A stretch of DNA of 9,335 nt, from contig JANNSG010000069.1 of NCBI GenBank assembly GCA_031402355.1, positions 1-9,335 of the forward strand. Direction: 5' to 3'. The position numbers and the translations under genes are program-made. Shown one piece after another: positions 1-5,259 of this stretch (positions within the stretch are counted from its first letter, which is position 1; each line of letters begins with the position of its first letter). This DNA is from JACMNW01 sp031402355 (GTDB taxonomy: Bacteria > Pseudomonadota > Alphaproteobacteria > Rhodobacterales > Rhodobacteraceae). The notes under the pieces were generated by a model. It was given only the letters and a program-made list of their open reading frames with translations, ran no database searches and was not told the DNA's origin.

Positions 1-16
1 TCAAACTCTCAAGTTG
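1..16 (-). rRNA. rrs: 16S ribosomal RNA, extreme 5' end only (partial)
   Basis: Read on the minus strand, positions 16 to 1 give CAACTTGAGAGTTTGA. This is the conserved 5' terminus of bacterial 16S rRNA, containing the 27F-primer core AGAGTTTGA. The gene therefore runs leftward out of the window and only its first ~16 nt are present. The CAACTTGAG form of the terminus is what I expect in Rhodobacterales. The exact mature 5' end could be off by one or two bases. The boxA, leader hairpins and promoter found upstream support the identification independently of these few bases. Confidence 0.88.
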
Positions 17-236
17 AAATGTGTTTCCACATATCCTTGACGTCGAACCTTCGCACATCTGCCTATCCCCATAACAGAGACAGGTCTTAACAATTCATGT
101 GCTCGTGTTTCCAAAGAAACAAAAACCCACAAACCGTGAAGCTTTCAATCCCATCATCGAAACACAACCTAACGGCTATGAAACTAGGAACCCGATATGC
201 GTCGGCTAAATCGTCGAAAACGACCAAACCGCCCAC

Positions 237-252
237 ATATCTCTTCAGATAT
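237..252 (-). other. Leader stem-loop adjacent to boxA
   Basis: ATATCT and AGATAT form a perfect 6-bp stem closed by GAAG on the minus-strand transcript. It starts 8 nt downstream of boxA and is probably a structural part of the rrn leader. No T-tract follows it, so it is not a terminator. Confidence 0.5.
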
Positions 253-260
253 TACCAATT

Positions 261-270
261 TCAAAGAGCG
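261..270 (-). promoter_or_regulatory. boxA-like rRNA antitermination element
   Basis: The minus strand reads CGCTCTTTGA, close to the boxA core TGCTCTTTAA that recruits the NusB-NusE (S10) antitermination complex in rrn leaders. It lies ~245 nt upstream of 16S on the transcribed strand and is followed directly by a stable 6-bp hairpin. Placement and sequence agree with an rrn boxA; protein binding is inferred. Confidence 0.65.
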
Positions 271-411
271 TGAAGACCAAATTGCACGAGCCGCCAGTTG
301 CCCAGCGCATCTCGCCATCCGTGCTTCAGGTAGTCTTGCGTAGGCTTTCGCTTTCCGCTTCCTCATTCAAACAATCCGCGTCACCGCGTCTTCTCCGCTT
401 CGGTGAGGCGG

Positions 412-440
412 TATCTAGGCCCACTGCCCCAGACCCGCAA
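412..440 (-). promoter_or_regulatory. Probable rrn operon promoter
   Basis: On the minus strand, TTGCGG (440-435) and TAGATA (417-412) are separated by 17 bp, fitting a housekeeping sigma promoter firing toward 16S, with transcription starting near 404-406. The hexamers match the E. coli consensus only partly (3 of 6 each). The bases just downstream of the -10 (CCGCCTC) are GC-rich, as in discriminators of stringently controlled rRNA promoters. A T6 run at 445-450 lies just upstream of the -35 and could act as an UP-like element. Position ~390 nt before 16S supports the call; the hexamers alone would not. Confidence 0.5.
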
Positions 441-479
441 GAGGAAAAAACACCGCATATGACATTTTCTTGTCAGCCC

Positions 480-581
480 CAGCATTTCTTGGGGTTTTAT
501 GCTGCCCTGTGGCAATCTTTCGCCACTTCGGACCGCCCAAATTTCACGCAATGCGCGAAAACACCCCCTGCCCCGTGTTTT
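480..581 (-). terminator. Hairpin cluster after the amidohydrolase gene, possible terminator
   Basis: Between the amidohydrolase stop and the rrn promoter the minus-strand transcript can form three successive hairpins. The first is AAAACAC/GTGTTTT around a G-rich loop at 558-581, starting inside the stop codon. The second is GTGGC/GCCAC at 509-526. The third is CAGCAT/ATGCTG at 480-504. The first ends in four T residues; the others have no clear T-tract. None is a textbook intrinsic terminator, but together they are the only candidates for stopping transcription before the rrn promoter. Confidence 0.3.
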
Positions 582-2241
582 AGCCTGCGAATCCTGCCCC
601 TTTATGGGTGATGTTTCCCCCACAAATGGTCAAAGCGATTCCCATTTGGCCGATGTCGGCTGGTGCCACTGCTTCAATATCGCCGTCCAACAGCACAAGG
701 TCCCCTGCCAGCCCGACTTTGATCGTACCCGTCAGATTTTCCATATGCGCCGCCCAAGCACCCCCTGCTGTGTATGCATGCATGCTTTCCATCAAAGAAA
801 GCCTTTCATCTGCCGCACCTTCAAAGGGCTCGCGGGTGATTGCCGCCTGCAACCCGCGCAGCACGGAAACATCAGTCACGGGCCAATCGCTTGCGTAAGC
901 AACCCTCGCCCCGTGATCTGCCAGCGTTTTCCACAAATAGGCATCGGGCCAGCGAACCGTGGCGATCACTGCCTCCATCCCCGCCTGCGGAAAATCCATC
1001 ACACCGGGGGCATGGGGCGGCTGAAGACTTGCCGTAATCCCCAGCGCGCCCAGACGGGGAATATCGCCGCGGTCGATCAATTCAATATGCTCGATCCGGT
1101 GTCGCATGTCGCGCAACCCGTTTGCTTCACCCGCCGCAGCGTAGCCATCAATCGTCTGGCGCACCGCGCCGTCACCAATGGCATGCACGGCAATTTGCAA
1201 ACCTCGCCTGTCAATTTCAGTGCAAATTGCGTTGAACCGCACAGGGTCAAACAAAGGCTCGCCTGCGAAATCCGCTCCCGGATAATCATTCAGCAAAAAC
1301 GCTGTCCGGCTATCCACCACGCCGTCCATAAACATCTTCACGAACCCGCATGACAGCCACTCACTGTCATACTCCGCCGTCATCGCACAGGCGCGGTCCA
1401 GTTCCGCCAAATCCATAAGCGGCTTGAAATGAAATGGCACTTTCACGCGGGCCGTCAAACGCCCCTCTTCCTGCATCTCTTTTAACAACTGCAACGTGTA
1501 CCGATTGCCATCCATATTCACCATCGAGGTGATGCCATGCGCCGCACAATGCGCAAGGCCCGCCGCAATCTTATCTTTATCCTTTGCGCGCACTGCATCC
1601 GACGGCCATGGGTCAGGCTCGCCCCCGGTGGCAATGCCAAGTTGCAAATGCGCCTCGCCACCCAGCGCCAAAACCGGGCCAAAGGCCTCAAACTCGCGCA
1701 ATTCGCCGGTCGCGGTGCCGTCTGCTGCCATCACAACCTCATGCCCGTGCGGCATCTCTGCCCCGTGCAACATCCCCGCCGCATGCAGTGCCGCAGTATT
1801 TGCCCAAACGGTATGATGATCGGGCGACATCATCGCAATTGGGCGGTCGCTGATCACCCGGTCCAAGTCATGCCGCGTGACAGGCCGCCCCAGAATATCG
1901 TAGGATGCGCCCTGCGCAATCAATAGCGCCGCGTCTGTATACTGCGCTGCATACCCACCAAAAGCGGCCTTTAGCGCATCGAACCCATGCAGTCCGCCGA
2001 TCTGCAATTGCGACAGCTCATTGCCACCCAAGACCAAATGAAGGTGGCTTTCAATAAACCCCGGCAACAGCGTTCGCCCGCCCGCATCAATGACATGGGT
2101 CTGCGGGCCAGCAAGCGTCAACAGATCCCGCCCGCCCACCGCGACAATCCGCTCTTTCGCTAAAGCCACCACCTCTGCCCGAGGGTGCGATGGGTCCATC
2201 GTCAACACCCGCGCATTGATCACCATCAAATCTACTGTCAT
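580..2241 (-). CDS. YtcJ-like metal-dependent amidohydrolase (amidohydrolase_3 family)
   Basis: The 553-residue protein belongs to the amidohydrolase superfamily, YtcJ/N-substituted-formamide-deformylase-like branch. A small N-terminal beta-sandwich segment (residues ~3-58) is rejoined at the C-terminus (~508-545), flanking a TIM-barrel core. Visible metal-site elements in order are H66-x-H68 in PGFIESHLHL, a candidate carboxylated lysine K302 in VKMFMDG, H353 in AVHAIGDG, H385 in HRIEHIE, and D452 in ASDWPV. All expected ligands are present, so the enzyme should be active on a C-N bond; the substrate is unknown. Length is normal for the family and there is no signal peptide, so it is probably cytoplasmic. 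The ATG at 2241 is preceded by a modest AAGGTG Shine-Dalgarno. It lies 92 bp downstream of the agmatinase-family gene on the same strand and probably shares its transcript. A specific function such as formamide deformylase cannot be assigned. Confidence 0.9.
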   Translation of the reverse strand: MTVDLMVINARVLTMDPSHPRAEVVALAKERIVAVGGRDLLTLAGPQTHVIDAGGRTLLPGFIESHLHLVLGGNELSQLQIGGLHGFDALKAAFGGYAAQYTDAALLIAQGASYDILGRPVTRHDLDRVISDRPIAMMSPDHHTVWANTAALHAAGMLHGAEMPHGHEVVMAADGTATGELREFEAFGPVLALGGEAHLQLGIATGGEPDPWPSDAVRAKDKDKIAAGLAHCAAHGITSMVNMDGNRYTLQLLKEMQEEGRLTARVKVPFHFKPLMDLAELDRACAMTAEYDSEWLSCGFVKMFMDGVVDSRTAFLLNDYPGADFAGEPLFDPVRFNAICTEIDRRGLQIAVHAIGDGAVRQTIDGYAAAGEANGLRDMRHRIEHIELIDRGDIPRLGALGITASLQPPHAPGVMDFPQAGMEAVIATVRWPDAYLWKTLADHGARVAYASDWPVTDVSVLRGLQAAITREPFEGAADERLSLMESMHAYTAGGAWAAHMENLTGTIKVGLAGDLVLLDGDIEAVAPADIGQMGIALTICGGNITHKGAGFAG

Positions 2242-2249
2242 GCCTTCAC

Positions 2250-2273
2250 CTTAAACTGCTCTTTAATCTGCTC
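2250..2273. repeat. Tandem imperfect 12-bp direct repeat before the amidohydrolase
   Basis: On the plus strand, CTTAAACTGCTC is followed directly by TTTAATCTGCTC, two head-to-tail 12-mers matching at 10 of 12 positions. They sit 9 bp upstream of the amidohydrolase ATG and overlap its ribosome-binding region. They could be a regulator site or a replication-slippage duplication; nothing further supports either. Confidence 0.4.
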
Positions 2274-2333
2274 TGCTTGGCAGCCCATTCTGCGCGGCCA
2301 CGCGTCTAAAAACAAATGTTCTGATCGCAGTGC

Positions 2334-3308
2334 TTAACCCGCAATCCGTTCGGCCATGACACACAGCATCTCGAACATAAGGCTGATGCCAAGCCATGCT
2401 GTGCCACCCGAAGGGTCAAACGGCGGTGAAACCTCGACAAGGTCTGCGCCCACTATGGTGAGACCACGCAAACCACGCGCCACTTGCAAGGCTTGCCAAC
2501 TGTTTGGCCCGCCCACCTCTGGCGTGCCGGTTCCGGGCGCAAAGGTTGGGTCCACAAAATCGATATCATACGTCACATAGGTATCGCCCGTGCCGACAAT
2601 CTCGCGCGCTTCAGCCATTACATCTTCGGCACCACGCGCATGGAACTCACCAATCGGGATGATCCTGATTCCGATGCTGGCCGCAAAATCCCAATCCTCG
2701 CGCCCATAAGCCGTGCCGCGAATACCGATGATCACATAGCGTTTGGGGTCTAGCAGCCCTTCTTCCACAGCGCGTCTGAACGGTGTTCCGTGGTTATAGC
2801 GGCTGGTGCCAAAATAAACGTCGTTCAGATCGGTATGGCTATCAAACTGAATCATTCCCACAGGGCGCGCTTTGGCCACGGCGCGCAAAATCGGCAGCGT
2901 GCAAAGATGATCGCCACCGCCGGTCAGTGGCCGGATGCCGGCAGCAACGACACGGGCATAAAATGCCTCCATCCGCGCAAGACTTTCCATCAGATCGCCG
3001 GGGTTGGGTGCCACATCGCCAAGATCCGCACAGCGCGCTAAGGTAAACGGCGCCACCCAAGTGGCCCCGTTTTGCGCGCGTATCATTGTAGAGAGATCGC
3101 GCAACTGGCGCGGGCCATGCCGGGGGCCGGGTCGGTTGGTGGTGCCGCCATCCCACGGTGCGCCAATCAGACCGATCTGAACCTCATGAAAGCGCGGGTG
3201 ATCAAACGGCACATAGGGCAACCGCATAAACGTGGGGATACCCGCAAACCTTGGCAGATCAAACCCTGACACAGGTTGAAAAAAGCCGTCACCGTCCTGC
3301 TCTGCCAC
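2334..3308 (-). CDS. Agmatinase/arginase-family ureohydrolase
   Basis: The 324-residue protein is a complete binuclear Mn-type ureohydrolase, hydrolysing a guanidino group to release urea. Ordered motifs are GAPWDGG (49-55), GGDH (131-134), FDSHTD (155-160), YNHGTPFRR (171-179), the DIDFVDP block (248-254) running into APGTGTPEVGG, and E292 in VEVSPP. Metal ligands H134, D156, H158, D160, D248 and D250 are all present. The usual DAHxD motif reads DSHTD, a mild variant. The N-terminal PRFAGIPTFMRLP segment recalls guanidinobutyrase/guanidinopropionase-type members as much as classical agmatinase, so the substrate (agmatine, 4-guanidinobutyrate or another guanidino compound) is open. The start codon is GTG, fixed by a GGAGG Shine-Dalgarno at 3315-3319, six bases upstream. 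It is probably cytoplasmic and first in an operon with the downstream amidohydrolase. Confidence 0.92.
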   Translation of the reverse strand: MAEQDGDGFFQPVSGFDLPRFAGIPTFMRLPYVPFDHPRFHEVQIGLIGAPWDGGTTNRPGPRHGPRQLRDLSTMIRAQNGATWVAPFTLARCADLGDVAPNPGDLMESLARMEAFYARVVAAGIRPLTGGGDHLCTLPILRAVAKARPVGMIQFDSHTDLNDVYFGTSRYNHGTPFRRAVEEGLLDPKRYVIIGIRGTAYGREDWDFAASIGIRIIPIGEFHARGAEDVMAEAREIVGTGDTYVTYDIDFVDPTFAPGTGTPEVGGPNSWQALQVARGLRGLTIVGADLVEVSPPFDPSGGTAWLGISLMFEMLCVMAERIAG

Positions 3309-3341
3309 GCCTTGCCTCCGTCAAAACCGCCTGCCTGCCGC

Positions 3342-3369
3342 ACTACATCTATTCATTCGCATCTGTCAA
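3342..3369 (-). promoter_or_regulatory. Probable promoter of the ureohydrolase operon
   Basis: On the minus strand a perfect -35 TTGACA (3369-3364) is separated by 16 bp from TGTAGT (3347-3342), a 4-of-6 match to the -10 consensus. Transcription would begin near 3335, giving a ~27-nt leader that includes the GGAGG ribosome-binding site. Confidence 0.5.
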
Positions 3370-3444
3370 AGTCATCCCCTCAACCGGGCCTGTCTTCACA
3401 GCATCACACTGCGGGGAAATTCCGCCGTCTGCACAGCGCGGCAC

Positions 3445-3476
3445 TTGACCCGCCCTTGCGATTTGGCCTCTAAGAT
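3445..3476 (+). promoter_or_regulatory. Possible bactofilin promoter
   Basis: TTGACC at 3445-3450 is a good -35 element. The likely -10 lies in the TCTAAGAT stretch (3469-3476), giving a spacer of 18 bp for TCTAAG or 20 bp for TAAGAT, neither ideal. Transcription would start near 3480-3484, just before the stem-loop in the leader. Moderate to weak support. Confidence 0.35.
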
Positions 3477-3485
3477 GACAAAAGC

Positions 3486-3510
3486 GCCTATCGGCATCGT
3501 TTCGATAGGC
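3486..3510 (+). promoter_or_regulatory. Stem-loop in the bactofilin 5' untranslated region
   Basis: GCCTATCG (3486-3493) and CGATAGGC (3503-3510) form a perfect 8-bp stem with a 9-nt loop. It ends four bases before the GGGGGA Shine-Dalgarno at 3515-3520. In the transcript it would sit at or near the 5' end. It could stabilise the mRNA, tune ribosome access, or, as DNA, be a dyad operator overlapping the start of transcription. No T-tract follows, so it is not an attenuator terminator. Confidence 0.55.
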
Positions 3511-3526
3511 CATTGGGGGAAAAGCA

Positions 3527-3892
3527 ATGTTCAACAAGACCGCAGACCCTACGATGGCACCAAGTAAACCCGCACCGAACGCACATAAATCCGTACTTGC
3601 CAATGATCTGAAGATCGTTGGTGAAGTGACCTCGGGCGGTTCAATCGAGATCTTGGGCGAGGTTGACGGCAATTTGTCAGCGCATGGCCTGATCGTCGGG
3701 CCCGAGGGCCGTGTTTCGGGCACGGTGCGCGCAGAAACCGTCGAGGTTCGCGGTAGGCTTGACGGCAAGATTTCGACCGAAGGGCTGACGTTGCGTGCAT
3801 CGGCCCAAGTGGCAGCGGACATCACCTATTCCACGGCGGTGATCGAGAATGGCGCGTCCATCGAAGGCAACTTCACATTGCGCAAAGGCTGA
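3527..3892 (+). CDS. Bactofilin (polymer-forming cytoskeletal protein)
   Basis: This 121-residue protein is a single bactofilin domain (formerly DUF583). Such proteins assemble nucleotide-independent filaments in the cytoplasm or at the inner membrane face and scaffold cell-envelope enzymes. A flexible Pro/Lys/Ala-rich N-terminal tail (1-23) precedes a short-period beta-helix repeat (about 26-118) visible as IVGEV, IEILGEVDGNL, LIVGPEGRVSG, VEVRGRLDGKI, ADITY, AVIENGASIEGNF. The conserved G-x-V/I-x-G-x-I turns are intact, and the C-terminus is minimal. The ATG at 3527 follows a strong GGGGGA Shine-Dalgarno. No M23 peptidase gene, a frequent bactofilin neighbour, lies beside it; it is flanked by unrelated genes and appears monocistronic. 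Confidence in the family is high; its cellular role here is unknown. Confidence 0.93.
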   Translation: MFNKTADPTMAPSKPAPNAHKSVLANDLKIVGEVTSGGSIEILGEVDGNLSAHGLIVGPEGRVSGTVRAETVEVRGRLDGKISTEGLTLRASAQVAADITYSTAVIENGASIEGNFTLRKG

Positions 3893-3908
3893 TCGAAAGC
3901 CGCGCGAC

Positions 3909-3945
3909 CTTTGTCGACCATGCTTTTGGTCTTTGAGCGACAAAG
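3909..3945. terminator. Two-tier hairpin in the convergent bactofilin/thioesterase gap
   Basis: CTTTGTCG (3909-3916) pairs with CGACAAAG (3938-3945) in a perfect 8-bp outer stem that encloses a second hairpin ACCA/TGGT (3917-3930). It lies between two convergent stop codons (3892 and 3991), where a bidirectional terminator would be expected. There is no run of T on either strand after the stem, so it is not a classic Rho-independent terminator; it may pause polymerase or protect 3' ends. Confidence 0.4.
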
Positions 3946-3990
3946 CCAGGATAACCCCGCAAGGCCGGATATGCAGACTGACCTTTCCCC

Positions 3991-4410
3991 TTATCTTGGC
4001 GGGATCGAATATGTCAGGCTGGCCCGCGCCACAGGCTCGGCCAAGCCATCCGAATAGATCAACACATCCCCCACCACCAAAACCCGGCCCAGCTTCAGGA
4101 TACGCGCTGTTCCGGTAATGTCGCGTCCAGCCACCGGCTTGCGGAGAAAATCTATCGAGGCACTTGTGGTCACGGTCAGCGCCAGGGGGCCGATCCGAGA
4201 CAGGATTGCAAGATACATCGCCACATCCGCCAGCGCAAAAATCGTCGGTCCTGACACTGTGGCACCGGGGCGCAAATGCCGCGAATTGACGCGAAGGCGC
4301 AGATCAAGACCCGTTTCGTCAACCCGCCCTACGACGAACTCATCGGCCACTTCGGAAAAATCCTGCGCCAGAAAGGCCGTCAAAGCCTCCTGATCCATTT
4401 TCAGCACCAT
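3991..4410 (-). CDS. PaaI-family hotdog-fold thioesterase
   Basis: The 139-residue protein matches the PaaI/4HBT hotdog thioesterases, which hydrolyse acyl-CoA or aryl-CoA thioesters in the cytoplasm, usually as tetramers. Diagnostic parts are LRPGATVSGPTIFALADVAMY (residues 46-66), with candidate catalytic Asp62 on the hotdog helix, the strand TTSASIDFLRKPVAGRDI (81-98), and the C-terminal strand ARASLTYSIP. The common HGG motif ahead of the helix is replaced by VSGPT, seen in some family members. The ATG at 4410 has a GGAGG Shine-Dalgarno at 4417-4421, six bases upstream; a second ATG at 4398 is less well placed. It is divergent from the enoyl-CoA-hydratase-like gene with only 57 bp between starts, suggesting shared control and related CoA-thioester chemistry. 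Substrate unknown. Confidence 0.88.
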   Translation of the reverse strand: MVLKMDQEALTAFLAQDFSEVADEFVVGRVDETGLDLRLRVNSRHLRPGATVSGPTIFALADVAMYLAILSRIGPLALTVTTSASIDFLRKPVAGRDITGTARILKLGRVLVVGDVLIYSDGLAEPVARASLTYSIPPR

Positions 4411-4431
4411 CTCTTCCCTCCGCCGCTACTG

Positions 4432-4449
4432 TCGCCTAGAGTTCGGCGA
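4432..4449. promoter_or_regulatory. Small inverted repeat between the divergent CoA genes
   Basis: TCGCC (4432-4436) and GGCGA (4445-4449) form a 5-bp dyad with an 8-bp spacer, centred in the 57-bp gap between the thioesterase and hydratase-like starts. A regulator binding here could control both genes. Short GC-rich dyads arise by chance, so support is weak. Confidence 0.25.
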
Positions 4450-4467
4450 AAGATGGGGAAAGACAAG

Positions 4468-5259
4468 ATGTCCGAAGACCTACTGATCCGCCGTGACGTG
4501 GGGTCAATTGCCCGTCTGGTGCTGAATGCCCCGCAAAAGCTGAACGCTCTGTCTGATGCGATGCTGGCAGCCCTGTCTTTGCAGTTCAGCCAGCTTGCCG
4601 GCGATGCGGCGATCCGGGTGGTGATCCTCGAAGGGGCCGGCAAAGCCTTTTGCGCCGGGCACGACCTGCGCGAAATGCAGGCCGGACGCCAGGCCGAAGA
4701 TCATGGCCGTGTCTATTTCGCGGATCTGTTCCATCGCTGCTCGCAGGTTATGCAGATGATCCCTGCATTGCCCCAACCGGTGATCGCACAGGTGCACGGC
4801 ATTGCCACCGCTGCGGGCTGTCAGCTTGTCGCGTCTTGCGACATGGCCATTGCTGCCACGGGTACAAAATTCGGCGTGAACGGCGTAAATATCGGGCTTT
4901 TCTGCTCCACCCCCATGGTCGCACTGTCACGCAATGTGCCTCGCAAGGTTGCATTCGAGATGTTGACGACGGGGCAATTCATCGACGCCGACCGTGCGCA
5001 GCAGATCGGCCTGATCAACCGCCATGTGGCGGCCGATCAGCTTGCGGCCGAGACCCAGACCCTTGCGACAACCATCGCCGCAAAACTAGGCAAAGCCGTC
5101 AAGATCGGCAAGCGCGCGTTTTATGACCAGATCGACCTTCCGTTGCCTGCGGCCTATGATCATTCTGCCGCGGTCATGGTCGAAAATATGCTTTGGCGTG
5201 ATACAGATGAGGGAATTGCCGCGTTTCTGGAAAAGCGCCCGCCCGATTGGCAGACTTAG
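4468..5259 (+). CDS. ECHDC3-like enoyl-CoA hydratase/isomerase family protein
   Basis: The protein is 263 residues from the ATG at 4468, which I chose because GGGGA (4455-4459) lies eight bases upstream and MSEDLLIRR fits the family's start; an in-frame ATG at 4453 would overlap that Shine-Dalgarno. The crotonase fold is clear: LNAPQKLNALSDAM (19-32), FCAGHDLREM (61-70) with the first oxyanion-hole segment, VHGIATAAGCQLVASCD (109-125), and the C-terminal EGIAAFLEKRPPDW. The sequence NIGLFCSTPMVALSRNVPRK resembles the human ECHDC3 subfamily. Both catalytic glutamates of true hydratases are absent: the first position is Q119 in GCQL, and the second falls at G139 in FGVNGVNIG. Classical hydration is therefore unlikely; CoA binding is probably retained. 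It is divergent from the PaaI thioesterase and overlaps the MFS gene tail-to-tail by 4 nt. Confidence 0.9.
   Translation: MSEDLLIRRDVGSIARLVLNAPQKLNALSDAMLAALSLQFSQLAGDAAIRVVILEGAGKAFCAGHDLREMQAGRQAEDHGRVYFADLFHRCSQVMQMIPALPQPVIAQVHGIATAAGCQLVASCDMAIAATGTKFGVNGVNIGLFCSTPMVALSRNVPRKVAFEMLTTGQFIDADRAQQIGLINRHVAADQLAAETQTLATTIAAKLGKAVKIGKRAFYDQIDLPLPAAYDHSAAVMVENMLWRDTDEGIAAFLEKRPPDWQT

Larger units (their letters stand above)
17..406 (-). other. rrn operon leader (pre-16S 5' region)
   Basis: This ~390-nt stretch upstream of 16S has no credible protein gene; short open frames in it lack a Shine-Dalgarno and any family resemblance. It has the makeup of an rRNA leader. There is a boxA-like antitermination element at 261-270. 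Immediately after it comes a perfect 6-bp stem with a GAAG loop at 237-252. Further small perfect stems lie at 213-224 (GTCG/CGAC, TTTT loop), 107-120 (GTTTC/GAAAC) and 19-32 (ATGTG/CACAT closed by a GAAA tetraloop) just before mature 16S. Leader RNA of this kind normally pairs with sequence 3' of 16S for RNase III processing, but that partner is outside the window. Its upstream limit is set by the predicted promoter. Confidence 0.75.

Noticed and set aside
565..574. G-rich run GGGGCAGGGG as a possible G-quadruplex on the minus strand
   Set aside because: Only two G tracts are present, insufficient for an intramolecular quadruplex. It is better described as the loop of the hairpin at 558-581.
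270..611. 113-residue plus-strand open frame in the left intergenic region
   Set aside because: It runs antisense to the rrn promoter and leader, has no Shine-Dalgarno and no family resemblance.
499..1353. 284-residue open frame on the plus strand
   Set aside because: It lies antisense to the amidohydrolase, whose metal-binding motifs are intact. Its translation is rich in Cys, His, Arg and Pro with no domain pattern, typical of a GC-rich shadow frame.
2257..2266. TGCTCTTTAA, a perfect E. coli-type boxA core on the plus strand
   Set aside because: It lies antisense to the ureohydrolase/amidohydrolase transcript, with no plus-strand RNA gene nearby, and is explained by the tandem 12-mer repeat. 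The functional-looking boxA is the one in the rrn leader at 261-270.
3349..3825. 158-residue minus-strand open frame
   Set aside because: It is antisense to the bactofilin gene and the ureohydrolase promoter region, with no Shine-Dalgarno or recognisable fold. The bactofilin repeat pattern is convincing on the other strand.
4276..4467. N-terminal extension of the hydratase-like open frame
   Set aside because: The frame is open upstream but overlaps the thioesterase gene, has unrelated composition and would add 64 residues not seen in the family. The ATG at 4468 has a well-placed Shine-Dalgarno.
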